This document shows, one piece after another, positions 30,564 through 39,261 of a stretch of 64,000 nt of DNA. The stretch is from Paenibacillus apiarius. GTDB taxonomy: Bacteria > Bacillota > Bacilli > Paenibacillales > Paenibacillaceae. Positions within the stretch are counted from its first letter, which is position 1; each line of letters begins with the position of its first letter. The notes beneath the pieces were generated by a model, which saw nothing but the letters and a program-made list of their open reading frames with translations, did no database searches and was not told the DNA's origin. The position numbers and the translations under genes are program-made. The DNA lies in contig NZ_JAFFHZ010000001.1 in the NCBI RefSeq assembly GCF_017052585.1, positions 1,302,001 through 1,366,000 of the forward strand, read 5' to 3'.

Positions 30564-30855
30564 AAAAAAACCTGTCGTCTCGATTAGAGACGACAGGTGT
30601 TCTGCCGTGGTACCACTCTACTTGATGGGCCTTCATCCTCGCGAAAGATGAAGCAGCCATCCGCTTCATGCGCACAACGCCGGGCCTATATCCGGACATT
30701 CGCCGTTATGCGCGCCCGATGACGGGGGCTCCGTAATGGCGTACTGCATAGTCGATTCCGCCATTCCGCTCACAGGCGAGTTCAGGCCGACTGCCGCTGT
30801 GTCGCACCAACCCACAGCTCTCTGAGACAAGTCTAAACCTTACTGCTCCTGATCT
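30564..30855 (-). ncRNA. T-box leader 2 (leucine), upstream copy
   Basis: A second complete T-box precedes the first by about 60 bp. It shows AGGAGCAGTAAG, AGAGAGCTGTGGGTTGGTGC, the same TGAACTCGCC specifier with CTC at 30778-30780, AGTGGTACCACGG and its own terminator (ACCTGTCGTCTC stem, seven T at 30564-30570). The middle region (30640-30740) differs from copy 1 in length and sequence, so the duplication is not recent. Confidence 0.92.
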
Positions 30856-30905
30856 TAGCGTTTAACCGATATTCCCATTCCATGGAAGGATTAGGTTTGT
30901 TGAAT

Positions 30906-30934
30906 ATTATATTGTTCGTTGCTGGCATAGTCAA
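30906..30934 (-). promoter_or_regulatory. Sigma-A promoter of the leuA T-box leader
   Basis: On the minus strand TTGACT and TATAAT are 17 bp apart, close to consensus. It starts 31 bp after the tsaD stop, so leuA is a separate unit. Confidence 0.85.
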
Positions 30935-30964
30935 TACCTTTTGAGCAAATAATTAAAAGCCTTT

Positions 30965-32014
30965 TTAGTTTCCGACGGACCAGCCTTCAAGAGAGAACAG
31001 CGGGCCTGCTTGGAAGTCAAGCGGAGTGAATTGTCCGCTCTTCCATTTCAAATAGGCGGCAGCGCCAATCATCGCCGCATTATCGGTGCAATATTCGAAC
31101 GGCGGCACCAGCAGCGGCACGCCTTCCGCCTTGCAGCGCTCGCCTAGAGCCGCGCGAAGACCGCGATTAGCCGCCACGCCGCCGCAAAGCAATAGCTGCT
31201 TCGCGTGGTACTCCTTCACGGCGCGCATCGCTTTGCCCGTAAGCACGTCGATTACCGATTCCTGAAATCCGCGGGCGACTGCAGCATACACCGGCGGCTC
31301 ACCGCGCATTTTCGCTTGATTGATCACATTCAGAACCGCTGACTTCAAGCCGCTGAAGCTGAAATCATAGGAATCCGGCTCAAGCCAAGCGCGCGGCAGC
31401 TCGATTACTTCCTCTGCCTCCCCGGCCAAGCGATCGATATGCGGGCCTCCAGGATAAGGAAATCCGACGGCTCGCGCCACTTTATCGTAAGCCTCGCCCA
31501 CAGCGTCATCTCTAGTCTTCCCAATAACGCGAAATTGACCCTCGCTCTCCAAATGGACAAGCTCCGTATGTCCGCCGGACACGACAAGCGCCATGCACGG
31601 GTATTCCATTTGTTCCGTAAGCTGATTGGCATAAATATGTCCTGCGATATGGTGCGTGCCGATAAGCGGGATATCCAATGCCATGGCAAGCCCCTTCGCC
31701 GCGACAATGCCAACGAGCAGCGAGCCTACAAGACCGGGACCTTGCGTCACCGCAATCGCGTCCACATCGGACAACGCGATGCCAGCTTCGGCAACCGCTT
31801 GTTCCAGCATGACCGTAATCGTCTCCACATGCTTGCGCGAGGCGATCTCCGGCACGACGCCGCCAAAACGGCGGTGAACGTCGATTTGACTCGATACCAT
31901 ATTGGACAGCACTTCGCGTCCGTTGCGCACGATGGCGACCGACGTCTCGTCACAGCTCGTTTCCACGGCTAAAATAGTGCATGATTTCGATGGTTCAGAA
32001 CTACAATTTATCAA
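30965..32014 (-). CDS. tsaD: tRNA N6-adenosine threonylcarbamoyltransferase TsaD
   Basis: TTG 32014 is preferred because AGGTG lies 6 nt upstream; a GTG 9 bp earlier in frame lacks room for a site. The protein (about 349 residues) has the ASKHA kinase-like fold: LAVETSCDETSVAIV, the metal-binding HHIAGHIYANQL, VVSGGHTEL, YPGGPHID and the final CTDNAAMIGAAAYLKW. It transfers the threonylcarbamoyl group to A37 of ANN-decoding tRNAs, working with TsaB and TsaE, which are encoded just upstream in the same operon. Confidence 0.95.
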   Translation of the reverse strand: MINCSSEPSKSCTILAVETSCDETSVAIVRNGREVLSNMVSSQIDVHRRFGGVVPEIASRKHVETITVMLEQAVAEAGIALSDVDAIAVTQGPGLVGSLLVGIVAAKGLAMALDIPLIGTHHIAGHIYANQLTEQMEYPCMALVVSGGHTELVHLESEGQFRVIGKTRDDAVGEAYDKVARAVGFPYPGGPHIDRLAGEAEEVIELPRAWLEPDSYDFSFSGLKSAVLNVINQAKMRGEPPVYAAVARGFQESVIDVLTGKAMRAVKEYHAKQLLLCGGVAANRGLRAALGERCKAEGVPLLVPPFEYCTDNAAMIGAAAYLKWKSGQFTPLDFQAGPLFSLEGWSVGN

Positions 32015-32028
32015 TGAATTCACCTGCT

Positions 32029-32589
32029 TTAGTCATTCGACGCCAGATCCGTCCACATAATCAACGCGTCTTCTTGATTGTCTGAATAGTAGCCTTTCCG
32101 AATGCCGCAGCCCGTAAAGCCGAACTTGGCGTATAGACGCTGTGCCACCTGATTGGATACACGAACCTCCAATGTCATCTTCTGCATCTGCAGCGCCATG
32201 GCGCGCACCACCAGCTCCAATAGCAGACGCTCGCCCAGTCCATGACCGCGAAAATCGGGATGAACGGCAATATTGGTAATGTGCGCCTCATCAATGACCG
32301 TCCACATGCCGGCATAACCGATAATGCGCTCCTCGAAAATCATGACAACATATTTGGCAAAATGATTTTGCGTCAGCTCGTTGCGAAAAGCGTCTTGCGT
32401 CCAGGGCATCGTAAAAGAAGCATGCTCCACCGTCATGACGCCGGGAATATCCTCAATCGTCATCCAACGCAAATCGACGGGAATCTCTTCTTTTCCTTCA
32501 TGACGTCCTTTTCCCGTTCCGCCTTTTTTATTCAATTCCATAGGTTCTTCAGACGCCGCTTGCCCATATCTCCGTTCAGCTTCTCCCAT
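32029..32589 (-). CDS. rimI: Ribosomal protein alanine acetyltransferase RimI
   Basis: ATG 32589 follows AAGGAG. The 186-residue protein has an extra charged N-terminal stretch of about 38 residues before the GNAT domain (MTIEDIPGVMTVEHASFTMP, ITNIAVHPDFRGHGLGERLL, LEVRVSNQVAQRLYAKFGF, the acetyl-CoA loop being RGHGLGE). RimI acetylates the N-terminal Ala of ribosomal protein S18. It lies between tsaB and tsaD, its normal operon place, with short gaps on both sides. Confidence 0.92.
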   Translation of the reverse strand: MGEAERRYGQAASEEPMELNKKGGTGKGRHEGKEEIPVDLRWMTIEDIPGVMTVEHASFTMPWTQDAFRNELTQNHFAKYVVMIFEERIIGYAGMWTVIDEAHITNIAVHPDFRGHGLGERLLLELVVRAMALQMQKMTLEVRVSNQVAQRLYAKFGFTGCGIRKGYYSDNQEDALIMWTDLASND

Positions 32590-32610
32590 CCGGCCTGCGC
32601 TCCTTTACGG

Positions 32611-33468
32611 TTACTTGTTCGCCCTCGCGGCGGCTTGTTCCTTGGCCAACAGCTTCGCTTCCGCTTCAGCCAATTGCGTGTAATTCGGCTCCAGGCGATG
32701 TGTGTCTGTCCGCTCTCCGCTGCGCCATGCCTCCAGCCCCAATCTGCCGATCCAATGCGACTTCATCGTGCAAGGCACCGCTTGAATCCGTCCGCCGAAC
32801 TGTGCTTGCAGCGCCTCAATCCTATCTCGCTGCTGCTCCATCTCACCTACAAACCATACGCGCTTCACGGAGCGATCCGCATGTTCCCCCTGCACGCCAT
32901 TTTCCCGCAAAGCCTGCTCGATCTCTTCTGCAATTTGACTGAACAGACGGATGCCGTCTTCCTGTTCACGCCGCACATAAGGATATCCGTCTTCAGTTGT
33001 CCCGTCATCCACGGCAAAGCGCGCCGTATAGACCTGTCCACGCCGGGCATCCATAAGCGGGAATATCCAGTCTCCCGTCATTCCTTCCCCCGAATCGCAT
33101 GGCTGCGATGATTCGTTCAGGCACAGCTCCATTCCGCTTAATGCGAGCGCATGCAGGCTGGATACGCCTATTACCGGCTTTTGCCACGCCCAGGCCACCG
33201 TCTTGGCTGCCGTGACGGCAATGCGAACGCCCGTATACGATCCCGGCCCTACGCCGACCGTGACCAGATCCATCTCATTCCCTGCCCAGCCTTGCTCCTT
33301 CATCATGGATTGAATGGCCGGCACCAGCATGATGGAATGATTGCGCTCCGCTTGCGATTCATGCTCACTGACGACTTGCTTCTGCCGAAGCAGCGCAACG
33401 GTCATCATCGCCGTAGACGTGTCCAGAGCCAGTACCTGTTCGTTGTGAATGCCTTGTTGTTCCGCCAT
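32611..33468 (-). CDS. tsaB: tRNA threonylcarbamoyladenosine protein TsaB
   Basis: The 285-residue protein starts at ATG 33468 (GGGAG upstream), 2 bp after the tsaE stop. It shows LALDTSTAMMTVALL, ERNHSIMLVPAIQ and VTVGVGPGSYTGVRIAVTAA, a degenerate ASKHA fold without the metal site. It dimerises with TsaD in t6A synthesis. It is longer than many TsaB proteins (about 230-240); the added part includes a Glu-rich loop around residues 165-200. Confidence 0.93.
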   Translation of the reverse strand: MAEQQGIHNEQVLALDTSTAMMTVALLRQKQVVSEHESQAERNHSIMLVPAIQSMMKEQGWAGNEMDLVTVGVGPGSYTGVRIAVTAAKTVAWAWQKPVIGVSSLHALALSGMELCLNESSQPCDSGEGMTGDWIFPLMDARRGQVYTARFAVDDGTTEDGYPYVRREQEDGIRLFSQIAEEIEQALRENGVQGEHADRSVKRVWFVGEMEQQRDRIEALQAQFGGRIQAVPCTMKSHWIGRLGLEAWRSGERTDTHRLEPNYTQLAEAEAKLLAKEQAAARANK

Positions 33469-33470
33469 GA

Positions 33471-33950
33471 TTAGACTCCCATCCGTTTAAGTTCGTTCAC
33501 CCACGTCACATACGGTTCGCCGTAGGCTGTGAGCCTCATAACGCGCTGGTGCTCGCCGTCCGACTGAATGAATAAGTGAAGATACTTCGGGGGCAAGATC
33601 GGAGTAATAATGCTGGACCACTCCACAAGCGATACCCCATCACCGTAGAAATAATCGTCCAGCCCCAGCTCGTCCGCCTCCGCCATCGATATTCGGTATA
33701 CATCCATATGATATAAAGGCAGGTCGGCGCCTTCGTATTCTTTAATAATGGTAAACGTCGGACTGTTTACGACTTCCGTGATGCCGAGCGCCTTGGCCAC
33801 CGCCTGGGAGAATCGGGTCTTGCCCGCTCCCAAGTCTCCATCAAGCGCAATGACGGTACCCGGTTGAAACTGTGCGGCAAGCCGTTCTGCTAACCGCTCC
33901 GTATCCGCTTCACTCGTGGATCGGAAGGCAAATTCAACTGATTGATTCAT
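33471..33950 (-). CDS. tsaE: tRNA threonylcarbamoyladenosine ATPase TsaE
   Basis: ATG 33950 (MNQSVEFAFRSTSEADTERL) is chosen because GGAGGGAATT precedes it; the frame extends 57 codons upstream without family similarity. The 159-residue protein has a Walker A motif in ALDGDLGAGKTRFSQAVAKA, then NSPTFTIIKEYEG and the YHMDVYRI strand. It hydrolyses ATP for turnover of the TsaB-TsaD complex. It is the first gene of the tsaE-tsaB-rimI-tsaD operon. Confidence 0.94.
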   Translation of the reverse strand: MNQSVEFAFRSTSEADTERLAERLAAQFQPGTVIALDGDLGAGKTRFSQAVAKALGITEVVNSPTFTIIKEYEGADLPLYHMDVYRISMAEADELGLDDYFYGDGVSLVEWSSIITPILPPKYLHLFIQSDGEHQRVMRLTAYGEPYVTWVNELKRMGV

Positions 33951-34125
33951 AATTCCCTCCATACAAAAAGCCACATTAAACCTATGAGCCGCAGCCTCTG
34001 GTAACTGATTCATTATTATATCACAAATCCCATGCTGCCAACCGCTTTGTCCTCCAGCTTCCGCATGTTTCTCCCCGCAAAAATGACGCCTGCAAGCTGC
34101 AGACGCCATCATGCGTTTCAATCAC

Positions 34126-34317
34126 TCACTTCTTCTTCTCTTCCACCAGACGCCCCACGGATACAGTATGGGTATTCATTGGATTGGTTCCCACTTGAAC
34201 CGTTGCCATCTCGTTAGCTTCGTCCACACTCTCTATCCAGACCGGATGATCGTTGTCAAGGCGGACAGGCACTGTATCCGTCATTTCGAGAATTTGCTTC
34301 GCACGACTGACATCCAT
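34126..34317 (-). CDS. sspH: H-type small acid-soluble spore protein
   Basis: ATG 34317 (MDVSRAKQILEMTDTVPVRL) follows AAGGAGGAAG; the longer upstream frame has no support. The 63-residue protein matches the SspH family, with the central PVWIESVDEANEMATVQV and the ending VSVGRLVEEKKK. SspH proteins are made in the forespore under sigma-G or sigma-F and accumulate in spores. Its gene is divergent from ku, with 190 bp between the starts, and a sigma-G-like promoter lies about 30 bp upstream. Confidence 0.92.
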   Translation of the reverse strand: MDVSRAKQILEMTDTVPVRLDNDHPVWIESVDEANEMATVQVGTNPMNTHTVSVGRLVEEKKK

Positions 34318-34346
34318 CGTTATCTTCCTCCTTACGGTGTCGCTGT

Positions 34347-34376
34347 TAACGTGACTCAAAGCTGCCTTTTTCATGC
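34347..34376 (-). promoter_or_regulatory. Candidate sigma-G promoter of sspH
   Basis: On the minus strand GCATG, an 18-bp spacer and CACGTTA resemble the forespore consensus GHATR-N18-CATNHTA with one mismatch at the -10 element. It is well placed for sspH. Confidence 0.5.
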
Positions 34377-34507
34377 ATGGGTAGTTCCAAGAAAACGGTC
34401 GCATACTGAAAAGAAAGCAAAGGCAAAGCACGTAAATGAACGAAAAACACGCATACGCCGCAAGAGGCAAGGATGCACTAAGCCTATATAACAAAGGAGG
34501 GACCTTC

Positions 34508-35545
34508 ATGCATACGGTATGGAAAGGCGCCATCAGCTTCGGACTCGTTCACGTCCCCGTCAAAATGCATACCGCCACTGAAGACAAAGACATTTCCATG
34601 CGCATGATTCATAAAGAGTGCGGAAGCCCGCTCTCCTACGTTCGCAGCTGCCCAGTCTGCGACAAGGAAGTCGCTTGGGATGAAATCATAAAAGGATACG
34701 AATATGAGAAGGGCAAATTCGTATTATTCGAAAAGGACGAGCTGGAGAAATTGCAGGAAGATGCGAACCGCGCCATTACCATATTGGATTTCGTCGATTT
34801 AAAGGAAATCGATCCGGTTTATTTTCAGAAAACGTACTATTTGTCCCCGGATCAGGCCGGTTCGAATGCGTATCAGCTGCTGCGGGAAGCGCTGAAGGAC
34901 ACCGCCAAAATCGGCATTGCCAAAGTAACGATTCGCGCCAAGAGCAGTCTGGCGGCGATTCGGGTCATCGACAACTGCCTTGTGATGGAGACGATGTTCT
35001 ATCCGGATGAAATACGTGCCGTCTCTCAGGTTCCGAACGTTCCGGACCATGTCGAGGTGAATCCGAAGGAGCTCGACATGGCCAAGCTTCTCATTAGCCA
35101 GCTCTCCACCGAATTCGAACCGGATAAGTATACGGATGAATATCGGGCACGGCTGCTGGAACAAATTCAACGGAAGATAGCCGGTCAAGAGGTAAGCGCC
35201 GCGCCTTCCGTACAGCCTGCGGACAACATCGTCGACTTGATGGCCGCCTTGCAGGCGAGCATCGATGCGATGAAGCAGCCGATCGGCACCGATCCGGGCA
35301 CTGAGCGAGCGCCGGCGGCGCGCAAGCCGCGGAAGAAGGCCGCAGCCGGGGCGGCAGCGATAGCGGACCCGGCGCCTGACGAAGCGGCGCCAACGACGCG
35401 CCGGCGGACATCCCGCAAGGCGGCGGAGCCTCCGGCGGCAGCGGGCGGCACGGCGCAGCCAGATCCAGAGCCGGAAGCGAAGCCAGCCACGCGCCGCACC
35501 CGGCGCAAGACTGCGAAGACGCCAGCTGATGAAGCGGTACAATAA
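34508..35545 (+). CDS. ku: Ku protein (bacterial non-homologous end joining)
   Basis: ATG 34508 (MHTVWKGAISFGLVHVPVKM) follows AAAGGAGGG; the upstream frame overlaps the divergent promoter region. Residues 1 to about 250 are the Ku core (CGSPLSYVRSCPVCDKEV with a Cys pair, LPYLSPD-like KTYYLSPDQAGSNAYQLLRE, LISQLSTEFEPDKYTDEYRA). The last 90 or so residues are a low-complexity Ala, Pro, Lys and Arg tail (ARKPRKKAAAGAAA). Ku homodimers bind broken DNA ends and recruit LigD; basic tails help DNA binding. Ligase and polymerase genes follow on the same strand. Confidence 0.93.
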   Translation: MHTVWKGAISFGLVHVPVKMHTATEDKDISMRMIHKECGSPLSYVRSCPVCDKEVAWDEIIKGYEYEKGKFVLFEKDELEKLQEDANRAITILDFVDLKEIDPVYFQKTYYLSPDQAGSNAYQLLREALKDTAKIGIAKVTIRAKSSLAAIRVIDNCLVMETMFYPDEIRAVSQVPNVPDHVEVNPKELDMAKLLISQLSTEFEPDKYTDEYRARLLEQIQRKIAGQEVSAAPSVQPADNIVDLMAALQASIDAMKQPIGTDPGTERAPAARKPRKKAAAGAAAIADPAPDEAAPTTRRRTSRKAAEPPAAAGGTAQPDPEPEAKPATRRTRRKTAKTPADEAVQ

Positions 35546-35548
35546 GCG

Positions 35549-36535
35549 ATGATTAACGCCGGATCAGACGAATCCGTCCGCCATTCGGAAGAAGCGCCGC
35601 CGCTTCCCGCTTCGCTTGCGCTTCCGTCGCCGCCGATGTCGCCGCTGCTCGTCGACCGCATCCCGGAAGGCGCCGACTGGCTTCACCAGCTGAAATGGGA
35701 CGGTGTCCGCATCATGGCGCAGTGTCATCGCGGCCAAGTGCGCTTGTTCTCCAAACGATTGTTGGAGAAAACCGCGATCTTTGGCGAAGTGACCGCCACA
35801 TTGGAACGATGCGCCGCGCTTGCAAAACAATCGGTGCTGCTCGACGGCGAAGTCGTCGTCTTCGACCCGATGTTGAACCGGCCATCGTTCCCGCTCGTGC
35901 TGCAGCGCGAGCGGACGCGCAGCCTCAATCCGCGCCATGCCGGACTGCATGCGACGTACGTCGTTTTTGACGTGCTGGGCATCGGCGAGCAGGACTTGAG
36001 GCCGCTTCCGTACGAAGAGCGGCATCATATGCTGACCGGGCTGCTTCCAGAGAAAAGCGATCATTGCTTCGTCGCAGATGCCTTCTCCGATGGAGCTTCC
36101 CTGTGGGAATGGGTCCAGCAGCATGAATGGGAAGGCGTCGTCAGCAAGCGCAAAGCCTCCCCCTATGTGTCAGGCAAGCAGCACCGCGATTGGTATAAAA
36201 ATAAGAAGGACGTGCAGCTTGATGGCTGGGCCGTCGGCTTCATGCTGAACGGCAAGCGGCCGGCAAGCGTCGTGCTGGCGGACGAGCAACTGCAATATAT
36301 CGGCAAAGCCTCCATCGGCTTGGACGAGACTCACCGGAAGCTGCTGCTCGCTTGGGCCGCCCAGTATGAAGCCCCTGCAGCCGGATCGATTCCGGCCTCC
36401 TTAAAACGGGAACCTATCGTCTGGTTCCGGCAGCCGATTCCCATTCGGGTATCCGCGCTCGAATATACGCCGGGAGGACAGCTGCGGCATCCGCGAGTTC
36501 TACTCTTTCCGTTGCTGGAACGGCCATTGCAATAG
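35549..36535 (+). CDS. ligD: ATP-dependent DNA ligase (LigD ligase domain)
   Basis: The 328-residue protein starts 3 bp after the ku stop; the ribosome binding site is weak, so it may rely on translational coupling. The nucleotidyltransferase motif I is LKWDGVRIMAQ (lysine for AMP), with LLDGEVVVFD (motif III), WEGVVSKRKASPY (motif IV) and DWYKNKK (motif V). The C-terminal OB fold covers about 220-320. It seals double-strand breaks with Ku. In B. subtilis LigD ligase and polymerase are fused in one protein; here they are separate genes. Confidence 0.9.
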   Translation: MINAGSDESVRHSEEAPPLPASLALPSPPMSPLLVDRIPEGADWLHQLKWDGVRIMAQCHRGQVRLFSKRLLEKTAIFGEVTATLERCAALAKQSVLLDGEVVVFDPMLNRPSFPLVLQRERTRSLNPRHAGLHATYVVFDVLGIGEQDLRPLPYEERHHMLTGLLPEKSDHCFVADAFSDGASLWEWVQQHEWEGVVSKRKASPYVSGKQHRDWYKNKKDVQLDGWAVGFMLNGKRPASVVLADEQLQYIGKASIGLDETHRKLLLAWAAQYEAPAAGSIPASLKREPIVWFRQPIPIRVSALEYTPGGQLRHPRVLLFPLLERPLQ

Positions 36536-36628
36536 CGCTTGTTCAAATAAAGAACCAGCTTTGCAGAGCCTGGATGAACGAGTTTGTCATAACTGTCTCT
36601 AATCGATAAACGGGAGGGCCTTCATCTT

Positions 36629-37537
36629 ATGGGAAAACAAACGGCAACAGCATTAATGGTGGACGGCCACGAGCTTGTCATTACGAATCCGAACAAGATG
36701 CTCTGGCCCGAGATGGGGATTACGAAAGCCCGGTTCATTCAGGAGCTCATTCGCTTGAGCCCCTTTCTGCTGCCTGCCTGCCAAGATCGCTTTTTGACGA
36801 CGATTCGTTATCCGGACGGCGTGGACGGCCATTTTTTTTATCAAAAAAATGTGCCGGTCCCGACACCGGCCTTCGTGCACACCGCTGTTCAGGAAAAAAT
36901 CGAGTATGTCATGCTTCAGCACGTGCCAACGCTTATTTGGCTCGGCAATCTGGCCTGCATCGAATACCACCCTTCCCTGCATCGGGTGCAGGATCCGCTC
37001 CCTTCCGAGTGGATTATCGATTTGGATCCTTCCGTGCCGGAAGAAGATCGGATTATGGAGGCGGCTGCTATTGTCGGACATCTCCTTCAGCAGCTCGGCA
37101 TTCGTTCCATTCCGAAAACATCCGGCGCCACGGGAGTGCAGCTGGTCATACCGATTAAAAAAGGCCCCTCCTTCACACAGTTAAAGGAGCTGGGGCTATT
37201 GCTCGCGAGCTATCTGTGCGAACGGCACCCGAAGCTGTTCACGATCGAACGCTTCAAAAAGAACCGGGGCAGTCTCATCTACATTGACTATATGCAGCAT
37301 GATGCCGGAAGAACGATTGCCGCGCCATATACGCCCCGGGCGACACGCTATGCGTCTGTATCGATGCCGCTTACTTGGGACGAGGTGAATCGCAATCCGA
37401 AGCCGCGTGAGTTCAATCTGCTGAATGCGGCGGACCGGTTGCAAGCAATCGGCGATCTGATTCAACAGGCCAAGCCCCAGCCCATTGAACCGGTTTTGCG
37501 GGCCCTTTCCGCGCAAAAACAGACGAAGCCATTCTAG
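36629..37537 (+). CDS. DNA polymerase/primase LigD (PolDom)
   Basis: The 302-residue protein begins MGKQTATALMVDGHELVITN after GGGAGGG. It has the archaeo-eukaryotic primase fold of LigD: NPNKMLWPEMGITKARFIQE, TTIRYPDGVDGHFFYQKN, SEWIIDLDPS with the metal-binding DxD, KTSGATGVQLVIPI and DYMQHDAGRTIAAPYTPRAT. It fills gaps or adds ribonucleotides at broken ends. It follows the ligase gene after 93 bp and completes the end-joining set. Confidence 0.93.
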   Translation: MGKQTATALMVDGHELVITNPNKMLWPEMGITKARFIQELIRLSPFLLPACQDRFLTTIRYPDGVDGHFFYQKNVPVPTPAFVHTAVQEKIEYVMLQHVPTLIWLGNLACIEYHPSLHRVQDPLPSEWIIDLDPSVPEEDRIMEAAAIVGHLLQQLGIRSIPKTSGATGVQLVIPIKKGPSFTQLKELGLLLASYLCERHPKLFTIERFKKNRGSLIYIDYMQHDAGRTIAAPYTPRATRYASVSMPLTWDEVNRNPKPREFNLLNAADRLQAIGDLIQQAKPQPIEPVLRALSAQKQTKPF

Positions 37538-37590
37538 ATTTCAGATAGAGATTGTCCCAAAAAAACGTCTTGTTTTAAACACCATACTTA

Positions 37591-37606
37591 ACGTACGCGT
37601 TAAAAT
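37591..37606. repeat. Short palindrome between ligD polymerase and cls genes
   Basis: TTAACG-TACG-CGTTAA lies in the gap between the convergent genes, nested inside a wider TGTCCC...GGGACA pair. It may act as a weak bidirectional terminator. Confidence 0.4.
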
Positions 37607-37633
37607 GGCCACAGGGACATATTGAACCACCTC

Positions 37634-39061
37634 TTAAAGAAGCGGCGACAACAACCGGGCAAAAGCCTCAGCTGTCCGCTGCCAGCGCGATCGTCTTGCG
37701 AACACATGATAATCAATCTCTACGCTATCCGCAAAATCTTGATGGAAGTCCTCCTCCAAGCGTGCGATCGCGTCTTCATCAAACAGCACGGCATTCAGCT
37801 CGAAATTGCTGAAGAAGCTTCGCATATCCAGATTGGCCGTACCGACCGAAGCGAGCGTATGGTCCATGATGAACGTCTTTGCATGGGCAAAGCCTTTTTG
37901 ATATTGATAGAAGGTAACGCCCGCCTGCATCAGCTCCTCGACATAGGATAAGGAAGCCCAATCCACAATCTTAGAATCTGACTTGCCCGGTATGATGATG
38001 CGCACGTCGATACCGCTAACCGCAGCCGTTTTCAACGCCAATTGAATGCTGGAATCGGGTATGAAATACGGCGTTATAATCCATACTCTTTTCTTCGCCA
38101 TGCTCAATGCCCCGAAGAAGAGCTCTTGAATGGCGTCCCAATTCGTATCCGGTCCGCTCGAGATCATTTTCACCTGCTCACGCCCCGTGCATTGGTGATC
38201 CGGGAACATATCCGAACGGTTCAATATCTCTTCTTTTACGAACGACCAATCATGCAGAAATACCGCCTGCAACGCGAATACCCCATCCCCTTCCACCCGG
38301 AGATGCGTATCCCGCCAGAAGCCAAGCTTGCGGTTCAGTCCCAAGTAATCGTCTCCGATATTAATGCCGCCCACAAAGCCTGTCTTTCCGTCCACGACTA
38401 GAATTTTGCGATGATTGCGGTAATTCAAGCGGCGGCGGAAGAAGGAAACCGTCAACGGCAAAAACCAATGAAACTCTATGCCTGCTTCCCGAAATTTACG
38501 CAAAAATTTGTGCCGCAGCTCAATGCTCCCCACTCCATCCGCAATGATGCGCACCTTTACGCCTTCTCTCGCCTTGGCAATGAGCGCGTCTTGAAACATC
38601 GTTCCGATGCCGTCATCCCGCAAAATGTAAAATTCCATATGGATATGGCGCTCCGCCGCACGAATCGCCTCAAGCATGGATTCGAAGGTGGCATGGCCGT
38701 TCGTCAGCACCTTCGTGCGGTTGCAGCCGGTTATCGGGCTCGCGGATAACGAAGAAATCAAGGAGAACAGCCGCTCTTGCCTTTGCATTTCACGGTTATT
38801 CAATTCAGATACATTTCGTATCTCCTTTAACCGCACTTGTTCGCGCTTGCTCATATCATCCGCCCATAGCTCCCGCTTCCTTACCCGGCGGCGGGCCGTA
38901 TATTCCTGGGCCAGAAAATAGTACATTACAAATCCAATGAGCGGAAAACAGAATAGAATGAGCAGCCATGCCACGGCCTTCGAAGGATGCTTATATTCTA
39001 AAAGCACAATCGTAACGATTTGAAAAATATAAGTGAGCAGAACCACTACGATCCATATCAT
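37634..39061 (-). CDS. cls: Cardiolipin synthase
   Basis: The 475-residue protein has two N-terminal membrane segments (IWIVVVLLTYIFQIVTIVLL and AVAWLLILFCFPLIGFVMYY) and two phospholipase D HKD motifs: HRKILVVDGKTGFVGGINIG (about 215) and HAKTFIMDHTLASVGTANLD (about 395). It makes cardiolipin from two phosphatidylglycerol molecules in the membrane. It is convergent with the ligD polymerase gene. GGAGG lies upstream of the ATG with a rather long spacer of about 14 nt. Confidence 0.95.
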   Translation of the reverse strand: MIWIVVVLLTYIFQIVTIVLLEYKHPSKAVAWLLILFCFPLIGFVMYYFLAQEYTARRRVRKRELWADDMSKREQVRLKEIRNVSELNNREMQRQERLFSLISSLSASPITGCNRTKVLTNGHATFESMLEAIRAAERHIHMEFYILRDDGIGTMFQDALIAKAREGVKVRIIADGVGSIELRHKFLRKFREAGIEFHWFLPLTVSFFRRRLNYRNHRKILVVDGKTGFVGGINIGDDYLGLNRKLGFWRDTHLRVEGDGVFALQAVFLHDWSFVKEEILNRSDMFPDHQCTGREQVKMISSGPDTNWDAIQELFFGALSMAKKRVWIITPYFIPDSSIQLALKTAAVSGIDVRIIIPGKSDSKIVDWASLSYVEELMQAGVTFYQYQKGFAHAKTFIMDHTLASVGTANLDMRSFFSNFELNAVLFDEDAIARLEEDFHQDFADSVEIDYHVFARRSRWQRTAEAFARLLSPLL

Positions 39062-39261
39062 AAATAAGGTTAACCTCCGAACTCGTGAAAGAAATTACAT
39101 ATTTTATCTATATCATAATTTGGAGCAGGGCGAAACGGAATTCCGCGCATGTCTGAACCAATCGTCATCGGCATCGGCGGCGCCTCTCATGCCTTGCGCT
39201 GCAATAACAATCAATGTAGAGTAAATATTACCATTCGAATCAGGCGAGGAGGATTTTACCA

